Below are positions 24,051 through 35,729 of a stretch of 64,000 bases of DNA, one piece after another. Each line of letters begins with the position of its first letter. The first letter of the stretch is position 1. Location of the stretch: NCBI GenBank assembly GCA_030533445.1, contig CM060064.1, positions 43,556,787-43,620,786 on the forward strand, written 5' to 3'. Made by a program: the position numbers and the translations under genes. Source of the stretch: Cyprinodon diabolis. Its lineage: Eukaryota; Chordata; Actinopteri; Cyprinodontiformes; Cyprinodontidae. A model generated the notes under the pieces. It did not search any database. It was not told the DNA's origin and worked only from the letters and a program-made list of their open reading frames with translations.

Positions 24051-24476
24051 TATTCAATTCAATTCAGTTTATTTCTATAGCGCCAATTCACAACACATGT
24101 CATCTCAAGGCACTTTACAGTTCAACCAGATCATACAGTCAAATTGATTCAAAGTTTTCTTAATAAGGAAAACCAGTTGATTGCATCGACTCATTGACTC
24201 AAATACAATCCGTCACACTAAGCATGCTTGTAGCGACAGTGGAGAGGAAAAACTCCCTTTTAACAGGAAGAAACCTCCAGCAGAACCAGGCTCAGTGTGA
24301 GCGGCCATCTGCTGAGGCCGACTGGGGTTCAAGGAGACAGAAGCAGAGACACAAAAAGCAACAGTAAAAGGCGGCCCCGTCCAGGAAACACACAGCCAGG
24401 CCGACGAGCACCGAGCCAGCTCCCATGTCCGAGGATGAAGAGAGCACATCCAGCCAGTCACGGTTAGAGAAACAGG
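24051..24476 (-). repeat. Repeat A, copy 3 (longest)
   Basis: This is the most complete copy in the window: an attcaattcaattcagttt tail, tatagcgccaattcacaac, catgtcatctcaaggcactt, gtggagaggaaaaactccc, ctccagcagaaccaggctc, and a GC-richer end near gaagagagcacatccagcc. The copy at 29746 on the opposite strand shares the same far end, so the unit is about 425 bp. Confidence 0.82.
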
Positions 24477-25379
24477 ACTACACTGGAAAACAGGCCAATC
24501 TTCAGCATCTATAACATCTATGGAGAGATTTTTTTTCCATTATTGCTGCAACAAATGACCGCATTTTTTTTTAAATGGAAATTTGAAAACCATGCAATCA
24601 AAGGAAGGAAAAACATTATTAAAAAAAAGGTTTCAGTTTATTTTTGCCGAAAATAAATCTGTTTTTTTCCAAGATTTATTATTTTCAAAATGTATTTTCA
24701 TAATTTCTTTTTTGATTTTATATTTTCAACTTATTAACAATTAATTAATTTTAGATACCCTTTTCTTTACTTCAAGCTTTAAACAAACACTTATTCTTGA
24801 CAAACAAAAATAATACTAACCCATGCAGACGAATAAAAATGCATCAATGCTCCAGAGGAGAGCCGGGCACCAGAAACAAAGAGAAGGTGTGAGTAAAATG
24901 AACTTAAAAAGAAAGTAATTTATAAAACTCAAAAGAAAAAAAAGGAACAATTTAAAATTAAATTAAATAAAAACCTGAAGGGATATGACCAGAGCCTGGA
25001 ATTGACAATGGCCAAATTCATTGACCCATTAATCTAGTTGTCCAGTCACATAGCCTATAGTTTCATAGGAAGCCCCAATCCTTTCTTGGAATTTCTTCAA
25101 AGAAAATTTGTTAAAATATGTCTTGTGTTTTTAATCACTAATAAAGTTAAATCTGTTATTAGTGTTTAGTTTATTTTTCCGAACTCTATTTGAACGCACC
25201 GTGAGCATACACATCCTAACGCTTCAGTTTGAGATGAAGAGTGATGCTGAGCAGAGCTGATAGTGAGCATCAGAATGTTTCCCAAAAGCAGCAGAAAGAA
25301 GTAAACAAACCGTGTAAGTCAGCAACACTATTTGCAAATTAGAGTTTAGCTAAAAGTAGTTAAAAGCAAACCACTGGAC
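24477..25379. other. No recognised gene
   Basis: Strongly A/T-rich sequence to 25000, then an unassigned segment. Confidence 0.45.
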
Positions 25380-25965
25380 TTTGTTTTCAAAGTTTAAAGA
25401 CGTTTCACTTCCCATCTAGAAAGCTTTGATTTCAAAATGTCTTGATTAGCTTTTAGTTCCAAGCTTTTATACAGTAGCCAGAAAAAAGCCTCATTATGGC
25501 TTAAAAACAAAAAACAAAAAAAAACATTCAAGTGAACTGGTCCGCTCCTTTTAATGGGGAGTCATCAGGGTCGTTATTGGCCTGGCTTAACAGACGCAAT
25601 GTTTTTGACCACCTGCATGGCGATGAGGATTGAGATGATAGCAGGAAGGAATCAACTCTTAACTCGCTGCGTTGTAGGTTTTCGAGAGCTGAAACCTGAA
25701 TCCACCCCCTCTGGTTAAGGTTGTTTTTTTTTCTCTCTTAACATAGATGGCTTCCTTCACATCCCTTTCAAACCACCTGTCTTTTTTGTCCAAAATTTGA
25801 ACATTCTGCTCCTCAAACAAGTGTCCTTTGTTCTTAAGGTAGGTGGACAGCAGAGTCTTGTCCAGAGAAGGTAGTTCCCCTGTGTTGGGCCATGCGTCTG
25901 TGAAGAGGTTGTTTGGTTTCTCTAATATAAAGATCAGAGCCTTCCTCACTGCATACACTACTTCA
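25380..25965 (-). mobile_element. Penelope-like element 3' fragment (GIY-YIG endonuclease region)
   Basis: The minus-strand reading contains LYIRETKQPLHRRMAQHRG in one frame, then KGHLFEEQNVQILDKKDRWF, ERDVKEAIYVKREKK and LTRGGGFRFQLSKTYNA in another. This is the C-terminal GIY-YIG endonuclease region of teleost Penelope-like elements: the ETKQPLHRRMAQHR block, then RWFERGVKEAIYVK, then the NRGGG/SPTYNA end. A frameshift separates the two blocks near 25870, and the Gly expected in YIGETKQ is Arg. The sequence at 25380-25658 is probably its 3' UTR. It is 5'-truncated and inactive. Confidence 0.82.
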
Positions 25966-26765
25966 CTCATCAATATGTTAAGCTGATTAACAGTAACATT
26001 TAAGGTTGCCATCTCTGTGACATTAGCTAATTAATTTATTGTTGGAATAAATCCAATCCTCTTTTCATTTCTAAGCAGACTTTGTGCTATCCTTACATGA
26101 CATAATTTTCAACATGTGGCTGTCAGGTAAGCATGAATATGAAAACAGATGACATTTCACACATAGGATGATAGTCTGCACTTAGTTCACAGATTAAATG
26201 TTTGGGAGGTGAACAGTTTGCAGGCAACTCTGAGAATGTTTAGCTGCATTTTACAAGCAATATAAAAAAGTAAAGAACAGAGTCTACTTCAGTAGGGCTT
26301 CACTTCCCTGTGAATAGAAGAATGAGGCGACTGTTATACCTATTCAGGAGCTTCTAATGACTCAAATGTTCCTCAGGTTGAATCTGTCAGTCCAGCCATT
26401 TGCTTGCCTATTTCCTGCAAAAGAAAAAGAGTAAATCAGTTGCAAAACTTTCCACCACACAACTGAGGCATCAGTCAGCCTAATTTCCTAAGGTAATTTG
26501 CAAAAAATAACACTCCAACATACTGTGAAAGTCTTTGGCAAAACTGTGCTACCATTTTGGTTTGTATGCTCACAGAGATCTTGTAATCCCAGGGAACCAC
26601 TTCAATTATTTTTACAGAAAACAACAACTTATAGGTCATCTATTTTATTTATGGAGTTAAGAAAAAAGGGGGAAATTATTTTAATAGTAAGATAAATATA
26701 TAAGAGAGAAAAAAATCATATTGATGGCAAAAACTGATGTTTGAGACTTAAGTAAAAGTTTTCAG
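25966..26765. other. No recognised gene
   Basis: AT-rich sequence with nothing recognisable. Confidence 0.45.
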
Positions 26766-28164
26766 AAATGCAGAGGTGAGTTTCTTGTTGATTTAATGAA
26801 AGGTAAACAGTAATGATGGGCTATCTGAAGCCAGGCTTCGAGGCTTGTACCGAGTAATAAGGGGGCGTGTCAATGAAGCCCCGCTTCGAGGCCTGTGTAG
26901 TCTGGTTGAAAACCACGTGACTGGCAACAAACGAGGCCTCGCATTGCATTGGTCACGTGACTGCTTCGGTTTTCAAAATAAAAGCGCAATGAATCCTGTT
27001 GCTTCGTGGGTTGTAGTAGGTGGTTTGGTATCAGCAGAACAGTTCTCATCAGCAGTGGTTGAAATGGAGCCGTCAAAAAAGAGAAAAACCTCTCATATGT
27101 GGGAGTATTATGAGATGACAGATCACAATCACAACCTGAAACAGTGAAAAAAGTCCTATTCCTAAATAAAAACAATTAAACCTAAAATCCAGAAATTTCT
27201 ATATTTTCTTTTGTTTAATCAGGAGATGCATCAGAATCACACATCAAAACCAGACTAAAAGCTATTAGAAGAGGCAAACTCTATGTGTAACTTAATATTA
27301 AGAATCAGAACTAGAACTCCTAGGAAGAGATGATTTCAAACAAATTCTGTCTTTAAGGAAGCAAGTTTCAAGGTCAAAGTATACAGAGTCTGCAGCAACA
27401 ATCACTCAGTTCTCAATACATTAAAGTAACACATATCTTCATTGTCTAATAAGTCCATGACATAAAAGAAAACCTAACACCACCACTGATGGTCAAGGAT
27501 TAGATTGGCTACAAATCATTTTAATCATTAAAACATGACAATTAAATAGGATTCTCCTCTTACTAAACATGAGTTTGATGAAAACTTTGTGACAATATTG
27601 CATTTCCTAACATTTGGAAGTATGATCCAACTGAGTAACAAGGCTGTTACAGTTTCACCAGCAGATGTCACTAGTGAGTGATGAATGAAGCATCGAGTAA
27701 TGAACTTTTTTCAACACTTTGCGTTGGAAAGCTTCATTGCTTCATGAGGCTTCACTTGCCCATCACTAGTAAACAGACATCTGAGGCAGGAATTCAAAAA
27801 TCAAACATGAAAAACCAGAAACCATGGAGACATGTGGGGGAAACAATCACGAGGAGGAAGACTCAGTGAGATGGAGTTGGAGGAAGTTAGACGAGGAAAC
27901 AGCACTGAGGAACTGCATAAGGAGTGTATTTATGGGGGACTGAACAAAGAGAGGACTAACGAGCAGATTGGGAGCAGGTGTGAACAGAGAGGACAGGAAA
28001 GGAGCTAGGTAAAAAGGAGAACACAAGAGGGCAGCAGAGGGAAACAAATGAAAACTGAAAATAACCAGAGAACACAACAAAATAAGAATTAAAACACTAA
28101 AACTAGAAAACATGGAGCAAAGTAAAACTGAATACTCAAACATAACAGAACCAAGACTGTGACA
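26766..28164 (-). mobile_element. Solo LTR, family B, split by a hAT element
   Basis: Both halves match the complete family B copy at 46742-47219. Left of the hAT element is aatgcagaggtgag...atttaatgaaaggtaaacag; right of it is gaggcaggaattcaaaaatc, then gaggaactgca, gagcaggtgtga, acaagagggcagcagaggg and a terminus ...agactgtgaca at 28164. The first few dozen bases of the LTR on the left are missing or diverged. The LTR was present before the hAT insertion at 26811-27768. Confidence 0.83.
26811..27768 (+). mobile_element. hAT element with 8-bp duplication, inside an LTR
   Basis: The 958-bp element is flanked by a perfect 8-bp duplication GTAAACAG (26803-26810 and 27769-27776). Inverted termini are TAATGATGGGC on the left and GCCCATCACTA on the right (one mismatch), each followed by a GAAGCC word. 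At 27064-27147 a short frame, MEPSKKRKTSHMWEYYEMTD, looks like the start of a BED zinc finger, the N-terminal DNA-binding domain of many hAT transposases, but a stop follows after 27 residues. The copy is an internally deleted, non-autonomous derivative. Confidence 0.9.
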
Positions 28165-29004
28165 TGATGTTTATGGGGAGCTCAGACTGCCGTAAAGCAA
28201 CGCTCTGGGTCACATGACTTATTCATTTACCAATCATACCCACTCTCTGAGTCTTTTAGTGTCAACAACACTGTAAATCTAAATGTTAAAGTAATTATTA
28301 TACTGAGACTGATTAGACCCATTATTTTGTGGAATCTGAAATTTAAATGTGTTAAGTTCGTGTAACATATTTGTTTTTGAGTACATTTATCCGAGCCTTT
28401 GGATAATCTGTATTATTTGTATATTAATGAATAAAAATTTATATCAATAAAGAACAAATTGAATATGTCAAGCAAATGCTTGTTGAATTTTCGAAATAAA
28501 ACCATACTGGGTGGCTTGTTTAGAATGGGTATAGTTACTGTTTCCACACCATGTGTGAGGTTGTGTTAGTATTATACAATCTAACCTACAGAAAGTACAT
28601 GGATGTCCTATATTTAACATTAAAAAGTAAATAAACCTAAACTCTTTTTAAATGTGTATGAATTCATACAAATAAAAACCCTATATACTTAGTAACATGT
28701 TTTGTTGGAGTAAGGAAATACTTTAAATAAAGTCCAAACAGAGCAGTACATCTTTATTAAAAAATTAATTATTTATGATTACTTTAGATTTAAAGTGTAT
28801 CAGTTTAAAATACTTTAGTTATTTGTTTGGGTTATACAGTGTAGGCATGTGTAAAAATGTGTAAAAAAAAAAAAAATATTGCCTATTCATTTTTCATGAA
28901 ATACATGCTGCCCATGCTGCCCATTTCCTGACATCCTTGTATGGTGCCACTTCAGGGGATTAAGATAAATATGAAGTCCAAGACTTCTTACTGTTGTAAA
29001 ACAT
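28165..29004. other. No recognised gene
   Basis: AT-rich sequence with nothing recognisable. Confidence 0.45.
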
Positions 29005-29009
29005 GTTTT

Positions 29010-29732
29010 TGTCATGGTTGGTTTAGGAATCAACCCACATGCAGAACACCACTTGGAGACTGATAAAAAGTTTAACAGAGTTTATTAAAGGTTTGCACAA
29101 AGTTTACAAGAACTGGATTCTGGAAACTGGTCCGGCCAGGATTCTCAGGCGTCTGCAGAGACGGATAGTTTGATTAGCCAGGTTAACAGATTAGTTGCTG
29201 GGTTTTCCGATGTTTCAGAAAATACCTTGAAGAGGTCCAGGCTTTCCTTTTCAGAGAGGGGGAACCGGTTGGGTCCAGAGACTGTTGGTTCAGCAGAGTG
29301 CTCAGCAGCAGCAGCGTCTAGCTTCTGACTTTCTAGTGACAGACCTTGGTTTGAGGGATTAGCTCTTTCCTTAAGAGCAGCAGGTGGATTCCTGAGTGAG
29401 ATCTTCAGGTTTGTCTCTCTAGGGCAGGCAGGCAGGTAACAGGCTAAGCTCATCCAGAGCTTCACACGAGAGACAGGTTTCCCAGGAGCGAGAAGACAGA
29501 GGCAGGTTAGAATAGGGTTTCTCTTTAGAGACAAAGATACTAGTAGTAACAGAGGCTCAGGTTCGCTAACCAAACTTGGTCAACACTGCGGCGTTGAAGG
29601 AAGGTCTGGCTGCTGGTTATATAGGCAGGTCTCCTGATGGGCTGATGAACGTCAGCTGTGCTGGAGGGCTCCAGCCCAGGAGATCCACAGCGCACTCTGC
29701 TGGAGAAGGTGGAGAATCTCCAGATCCCAACA
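29010..29732 (-). mobile_element. Solo LTR, family C (723 bp)
   Basis: It is flanked by a perfect 5-bp duplication GTTTT (29005-29009 and 29733-29737) and has TGT...ACA termini, both LTR signatures. Read on the minus strand it begins TGTTGGGATC. It has a TATA-like CCTATATAACC about 110 bp in (complement of 29615-29626) and an AATAAA about 70 bp before its end (complement of 29081-29086), the order expected of U3-R-U5. No internal retroelement genes adjoin it, so it is a solo LTR left by recombination between two LTRs. I cannot tell whether the parent was Gypsy-like or retroviral. Confidence 0.85.
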
Positions 29733-29745
29733 GTTTTCGCAATGG

Positions 29746-30095
29746 ATAACTAACTGGATGTGCTCTCTTCATCCTCTGACATGGGAGCTGGCCCGGAGCT
29801 CGTCTGCCTGGCTGTGTGTTTCCTGGACGGGGCTGCCTTTTAAAGTTGCCTTTTGTATCTCTGCTTCCGTCTCCTTGAACCCCAGTCGGCCTCAGCAGAT
29901 GGCCGCTCACACTGAGCCTGGTTCTGCTGGAGGTTTCTTCCTGTTAAAAGGGAGTTTTTCCTCTCCACTGTCACTACAAGCATGCTTAATGTCAGGGATT
30001 GTATGATCTGGTGAACTGCACAGCGCCTTGAGATGACGTGTTAAGAAATGGCGCTATATAAATACTCAGATCAACTGAATTGATCTGAATCGAAC
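29746..30095 (+). repeat. Repeat A, copy 4 (plus orientation)
   Basis: The order is reversed relative to 24051: ggatgtgctctcttcatcct, gcctggttctgctggaggtt, gggagtttttcctctccact, gcgccttgagatgacgtg, ggcgctatataaatact, then a degenerate tail near aactgaattgatctgaat. This orientation shows the likely sense direction of the family, ending in a short TTGAA-type tail. Confidence 0.8.
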
Positions 30096-31644
30096 ATAAT
30101 CGAATAATCAGTAGTATGAATATTATTACTTATAGAATCGGGTATTAATTGAGATCTAGTCTTTATGAAATCTAACAGTAAACTCAATCATGGTATTACA
30201 TCACTAGCCACACTAATTGACCAATGAATGTCTGATTGGTCCTCAATAAACTATTTAAATTATCCTTTATTACTACGCAAATAATTTAGGCTAATTCATA
30301 TGATTGAGTTGAATGTATTCAGAACATTTTACATTTTACTTGCAACATATAAGTTAGCAGAGATTTTACAAAACAATGGGTTTTAAGAACTCATTAAATA
30401 AAACTAAATAACTTTTAAGATTCAGGTTTACATTAAGATGACTTCTAATTCTTGCCCTGGATTTTATCAATTATTATTAAATTAATACCTAAATTCTCTT
30501 TAGATTATTATTTGTAAGTAAATAATTGTTGTCCTTTTTGACCCAATTCTCAGCGCCTTTAATGTGAAAAGTAGCAAAAACATTAATTTATAATAAGACA
30601 GCAACAGTAGAAAGGAAATACTGGTATTAAAGTTGTTTAATCAGTGATACTAAAACAAGTAGGACAAATATCTACATTTAAAGTCTATCAGTTATAAATT
30701 AATAATAAAGGCTAAAGTTAGAAATGTGTGGAACAAAAATACAGAACATGTAGATGCAAAACCTAAACATACAGAAAAGCCGGTCTTTGGGCATAACTGC
30801 ACTTCAGTTTCAAATTAAAATGGCAATAATTATAGAAGCATAAGGTAGCCTCTGGTGATGTTTTCTGGTAAAATTGAATTCTGTTCCCTCTGGAAATATG
30901 TCAGCAAAGTCTGAGCAAAGCTGAAAACCAGGTACAGTGGATGAACCACTCTAAAAGGATAAAATCTCCCTCAAAATGTCCGATTTAATCAAAACATTAA
31001 GGTTCTGGAAGGTTTTACTTTTGAAAATAAAACAGGAAGAAAAGGTACATTAAGAGCAGTTACAGTACTTATAAAGATGTTTTACTTCTAGATGGAAATT
31101 ACATGTCCTCTGCAGAAGAATGAGGCTCTTCATATTTAATTTTCTAATATTTTTAGAAGGAGGTTCAGCTCCCCTCCATCTGTACTTTATTTAATTAACT
31201 GAATGAGTTAGAAGGAAAAAGTTATTCACATTTAGAGAATTTAGAAAACAGTAAATTGCTGTTAGAGCAAAGCCATCCTCAGTTTGAGACGCAGCATTAA
31301 TTCAGCTCTTAGATCATCTCAGCCTGTTTTAAAATCAGTCTTGTTAATTAAGTATCAACTGCACAGATGCAGACGTTACTCTCAGAAGAAGAAGCCACTC
31401 TAAAGCTCTACTTCACATTGTTCTGGTTGCTTGATTGCAGCAGCAGTTCTGGGCCACTCTGCCGTCACCATGCTGCATCTCTCTGATGAGAAATTTCCAG
31501 AACGGGAGATTTTGAAATGAATCCTGTGACTAATTGTCACTCTTTCTGTTTCATAAAAAGCCTCAGATCGCCTGGAACATCAACTGCTAAGAATAAATAT
31601 AGGGAACACGTAAATAATACAGTATAACTTTATTTAAATCAAAA
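30096..31644. other. No recognised gene
   Basis: About 1.5 kb of AT-rich sequence. I see no family resemblance. Confidence 0.45.
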
Positions 31645-31735
31645 TTCTGTGAACATTGACTCAAATGCAATCTCTCATACTAAGTATGCCCGTAGCAAAA
31701 GTGGAGAGGAAAAACTCCAGTTTTAAGGACATTAC
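31645..31735 (-). repeat. Repeat A, copy 5 (short fragment)
   Basis: The words gactcaaatgcaatctctca, taagtatgcccgtagcaaaa and gtggagaggaaaaactcc match the middle of repeat A only. Confidence 0.65.
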
Positions 31736-32708
31736 ATCAAAGTTGATTCAGCCTGTATTGTGTTTGTCTACTTTAATTTTATTGGTGACTCCAAATCGAG
31801 GCTTCTGTTGGTTAATACATTTATTTACATTGATTTTTTTTATTTTTTATTTTGTTGTCAGCACAATCAGTGAGAATATTCCATTCATTTGGATCGAGGG
31901 TCAGTTATTTGAGTGTTCCTTTTTTTTAACGGTGTAATTATGTTGATACGAACAACAAACAAGATGGAGAAGGAACAGGTGCAGTTTCATAGAAGGCTTC
32001 TCTATAAATGAATCTCTTGTTTATCTTGAGCTCATTAATCCAAAAAAAGGCTTATTGCAGTAAAACAATTGTTTTCTCTTCTGTTTGCTGACACGTTTTC
32101 AAAGGTTGGTATCTATGTTAATTTGATTACAACAATCTATATTATGCTTTTTCAGCCATTTAGAGTCACCTGTATGCAAATATATAATAAAAAAAACAGT
32201 TTTTATGACTTAAAAATTAGCTAAAAAAGAGAGTTCTGCCCTTTACAGATTAGCTGCTAAAAAAGCCACTTAATCTCAATTTAAGGGAGAAACGTGCGCT
32301 GCTTAGTGTGACCCATATACTGGCTGTCCCAAATGTAGTCCAGGTCCTACTGACCTTTGCTGAATGTCTCTCCCCTCTCTTGAAACCCATTTTTACTGTC
32401 TACACACTTAAAAAAAATTACTAAATGACCAATAGAGCCTGAAAAAAGAGAAAAAATTAAGGGAGGAAAGAAAAGGGCACCTGCACAGGCACCTGCACAA
32501 GACTTGTGTTAGGTGCATAATATGATCTGTGGAGAGAAAGTTGTAAATACTGATGTTATTTGACTGGAGCATCTTAACTTTTAGCAGAAATGTATTATTC
32601 TCAGGACAGATCCGCACCCCCTTCTTGTCGAAAGCTCCCCCAATTTTTACTCTTGTCTTATTCCATAGTTGATCAGTCTCTAATTTGGCCCTTTTCGTCA
32701 CACAAGAC
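31736..32708. other. No recognised gene
   Basis: AT-rich sequence with nothing recognisable. Confidence 0.45.
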
Positions 32709-32850
32709 AACAGTGTCAAGGTTTGGTTGTGGTTTGGAGGACCCAAATGCAGAGGCAGAGAGGGTGAGGAAACTTCTAGCAGTTTAATGGGGCAAAATAG
32801 TAAACAAAGGCAGGAATGCAAAAATCCAACTAATAATCAAAAGCAAACCA

Positions 32851-33535
32851 GAACTAATAATAATAATAATAATAATAAATCCAATTTGTACCGCACTTTT
32901 CATTAACAAAAATCTCAAAGTGCTACACAGTGCAAATAAAATCAAAGATAAAAATCAACATCATAAAAATCATGTGGAGGCAGAATAGGCTTGCTTAAAT
33001 AAAAAAGTCTTCAAGCCTCTTTTAAAATCAGTCAGTGGTTGTGGAGCTCTCAGATGATCTGGGAGAGAGTTCCAGAGACGGGGGGCAGCGACAGTGAAGG
33101 CCCGATCTCCCATGGACCTTAATCTGGAGCGAGGAAGGTGAAGGAAGTTGCAGTCTTGTGATCGAAGAGATCTGGTGGATGAATGCGGAGTGAGAAGGTC
33201 CTTCAGATAATCCGGTGAGGATCCGTTTAAACACTGATGGGTGATGAGCGCGATTTTGTATTGAATTCTGCAGGTGATGGGAAGCCAGTGAAGGTCATGC
33301 AGAATAGGTGTAATATGGGCAGATTTGCAGGCCCTCAAGAGAATCCTGGCTGCGCTGTTTTGAATGTATTGGAGCTTCTGAAGATGTTTTTTATGGATTC
33401 CAACAAACAGAGAGTTGCAGTAGTCTAACCTGGAGGAGACAAATGCATGAACGAGAGTCTCAGCATCAGAAAAAGAAAGAAACGGACGAATTTTGGAGAT
33501 ATTACGAATATGAAGGAAACAGATTTTAAACAGAT
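32851..33535 (-). mobile_element. CR1/L2-type LINE 3' end inserted in an LTR
   Basis: The plus strand starts with (AAT)n at about 32857-32878, which is the LINE 3' tail on the minus strand, followed by a short 3' UTR and coding sequence to about 33440. Insertion points are estimated by comparing flanks with the uninterrupted LTR at 46742-47219, so they may be off by several bases. Confidence 0.8.
32970..33440 (-). pseudogene. L2-type LINE ORF2 C-terminal fragment
   Basis: The minus-strand reading has LDYCNSLFVGIHKK-type text at its start, then YIQNSAARILLRACKSAHIT, DLHWLPITCRIQYKIALI and SPDYLKDLLTPHSSTRSLRS. It ends with GDRAFTVAAPRLWNSLPDHL and FKRGLKTFLFKQAY. This string (LDYCNSL, AARIL, LHWLPI, RSFAVAAPRLWNSLP, FKKLKTFLF) is the conserved C-terminal region of L2-group LINEs in fish. 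The last 122 codons (32970-33338) are uninterrupted, suggesting a fairly recent insertion, but the RT domain is absent. Confidence 0.87.
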
Positions 33536-33901
33536 GCTATGGAGACATCTGGGGAAACCAAAACACGAGGAGCCAGGGGGAGACGAGGTAGGTGGACAAC
33601 AGCATGGGAGGACAGCAAAGACAAGGAACTAACAAAGAGTGAGAGCAGAGGGAGAGCATATAGAGCTGACAGAGACAAAGGGAGGGCTAATGAGCTGACA
33701 AGGAGCAGGTGAGAGAGGAGACAACGAGGGAGCCAAGGGGAAAGGAACACACACACACACACAAGAGGGCAACAGAGGACAACAGAAAAACATGAGAACT
33801 AACATAAATCTAGAAATGATAACAAAACTGGAATTAAACCAATAAAACTAGAAAACAAGGAGCAAAGTAAAGTACAACAGAACTAAGAACATGACAAACA
33901 G

Positions 33902-34429
33902 TTTAATTTTCTTTCTCTTGTGTGGAGTCTGTAATTGGGTGTGAGGTGCATTTGTAGCTGGTCAAAGTATTTATTTACACATGAATGTATTTATTTGAAA
34001 GGGAAACTGAACAGCAAATGTTCTGCACAAAGCAGATTTAGCTAAAAGCTAATTTTCATTATCAAATTATATTTGCTTGTAAGCTGATTTCATTGCCTTT
34101 TCTCATCTTAGTCAGGCAGATTATATCGCATCACATCATCACACACTTAGAAAGTGAAATCATAAAACAACAGTTTGTTTGTTGGCTTTTGGCGGCTCTC
34201 CCATTCTGGCATCGGTGAGAGACTTGACAAAATATTCACGATTCCCGACACACACTGAACAACTAAACCATATGGACTTCAAGAATTTGAGATATCAACG
34301 TTTTAACCAGCTTGTCATTCTGTAAAAATCTCCTACTAGTGTGGACCGGAAATAAAAACCTGTGCATCAAATACTTTGTTATTTAAAATGCATTTAATTA
34401 AATGTTTGACATTTTCATCTAATTATTCA
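33902..34429. other. No recognised gene
   Basis: AT-rich sequence with nothing recognisable. Confidence 0.4.
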
Positions 34430-34690
34430 AATATAATTTCTTTGCAATGCAAATCTTGTCTGAACCACATTCTGCTCAGGATGAGAAGCCCTTAGAATCT
34501 TTTTTAGCTTCAAAAGCTTGTTGTTGATCACTAAAGTCTTGAGGGACGAAAGCAGCCAATTATCTCCTGTGTTGACGATCCTCTCGATGGCGTTCCTCTC
34601 TGATGCAGAGTCTAATGCTCTGTGAGGCTGGATGCCAGCTTGTTTTCTGTGGCTGATTGTTAAAAGTCCACCCGCAGATTTCAAGACTCT
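34430..34690 (-). pseudogene. Possible decayed LINE C-terminal fragment
   Basis: The minus-strand text ASERNAIERIVNTGDN followed by LKKILRASHPEQN resembles the ..KKLQRVVNTAE.. and ..RARKILRDPSHPAH.. blocks of CR1/L2-type LINE C-termini, but many positions are lost. I rate this as likely repeat-derived rather than host coding. Confidence 0.35.
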
Positions 34691-35039
34691 TTACTTTTTG
34701 TTGCTGTTTTCAGGAGAACCAGACGCTGCCTGGCCTCACTGACAGCAGCTGTGGAGTTTGTTATACCAGGTGAGGCTGTCAGAGATGTGGAACCACTGGA
34801 ATCTTAAGCTGTGAACTCTTCCCAAACTGTCCTCACTGATAAATAACTTAGATTTTTCTTCTATTTTAATAAATGAAGAAGTTTTACAGTTTCCTCCCAG
34901 GTGTCAAACTACTGCAGCTGATGACTTTTGTATCAGAAGTAAATTTAATGATTAAGTCAATATGATGAGTTTGCATGTTGCTGTGTTTGTTGTGAGCAGA
35001 ATATTGGACTGAATTCATAGACCTGCTGCCAGAAGATGC

Positions 35040-35150
35040 TGAATGTCAAAATTTAGAGAAGACAGAAAGAACTTTATTGATCTCACAATGGAGAAATTAA
35101 CTCACTGAATCTAACCCATCCCCTTGGGGAGCAGTGGGCTGCCCACGTGC
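35040..35150 (-). repeat. LINE 3'-end fragment, family G
   Basis: The words agaactttattgatctcaca, atggagaaatt, aacccatccccttggggagc and agtgggctgcc are shared with 44641-44720, and in part with 43975. Read on the minus strand these look like a non-LTR retrotransposon 3' end. Confidence 0.6.
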
Positions 35151-35727
35151 TGTGCTGGGGGAACAGTTTGTGGGTGGGTTTGTAAATAAATTACTTTGAG
35201 TGTTGGTCTGAAGCTTTGATCATGCACCGTGGTGATTTGCAAATCGGAGAAATTCCCACTTTGCTGTAGGAGGTTAAATCACGTTTAAAAAAAAACAGCA
35301 ATGATTTCCTCTGTCAAACTGTGCTGCTTTAAGAGTGATGAGCCTGTATGTGATTTAATATCAGGCTTTAAAAGCACCTCGTGATCACATAGGAGAGGAG
35401 TGACGTCTTTTAGTTTGGACAAAGATGATGGTTTCTCTGAAGTTTGTTTATAGGTTTGATAAAGTGAAGGTTGCCGTCTATATAACACAGAGCACAGCCG
35501 CTCAAACTTGGGGATCTTTCCTGGTTAATCAGACCAGCCGCTCATTCAGGCCTCTTCAGTCTCACTTGGTAATCAGGGCAATAGGAATTGGTCTTATTAT
35601 CAAGAAATGAGAAAACAGTCTTATTCATTTAATTATGTGCTTGCATCTGGTATCGTGGTATAGTTATGTTTTCAAATTTTACATTTAAAACCAAAACAAT
35701 TTTCAATCTTCATGCTATTATAGTCCT
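35151..35727. other. No recognised gene
   Basis: I see nothing recognisable in this stretch. Confidence 0.4.
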
Positions 35728-35729
35728 CC

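Larger units (their letters stand above)
32714..33896 (-). mobile_element. Solo LTR, family B, split by an L2-type LINE
   Basis: The termini are TGTCAAGG at 32714 and ...ACATGACA at 33896, with a perfect 5-bp duplication AACAG (32709-32713 and 33897-33901). Inside are the family B words gaggacccaaatgcagagg, aggcaggaatgcaaaaatcc, then after the LINE gagacatctggggaaacc, gctgacaaggagcaggtg and acaagagggcaacagagg. Without the LINE (about 685 bp) the LTR is about 500 bp, matching the complete copy at 46742-47219. A (CA)n run of 8 units lies near 33747. This copy gives the clearest proof that family B is an LTR. Confidence 0.9.

Noticed and set aside
24213..24461. Frame encoding MTGWMCSLHPRTWELARCSS and its like at 29758-30006
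   Set aside because: Both lie within dispersed repeat A; the shared peptide reflects the repeat and not a gene family.
29145..29573. 142-residue minus-strand frame
   Set aside because: It lies wholly inside the solo LTR at 29010-29732.
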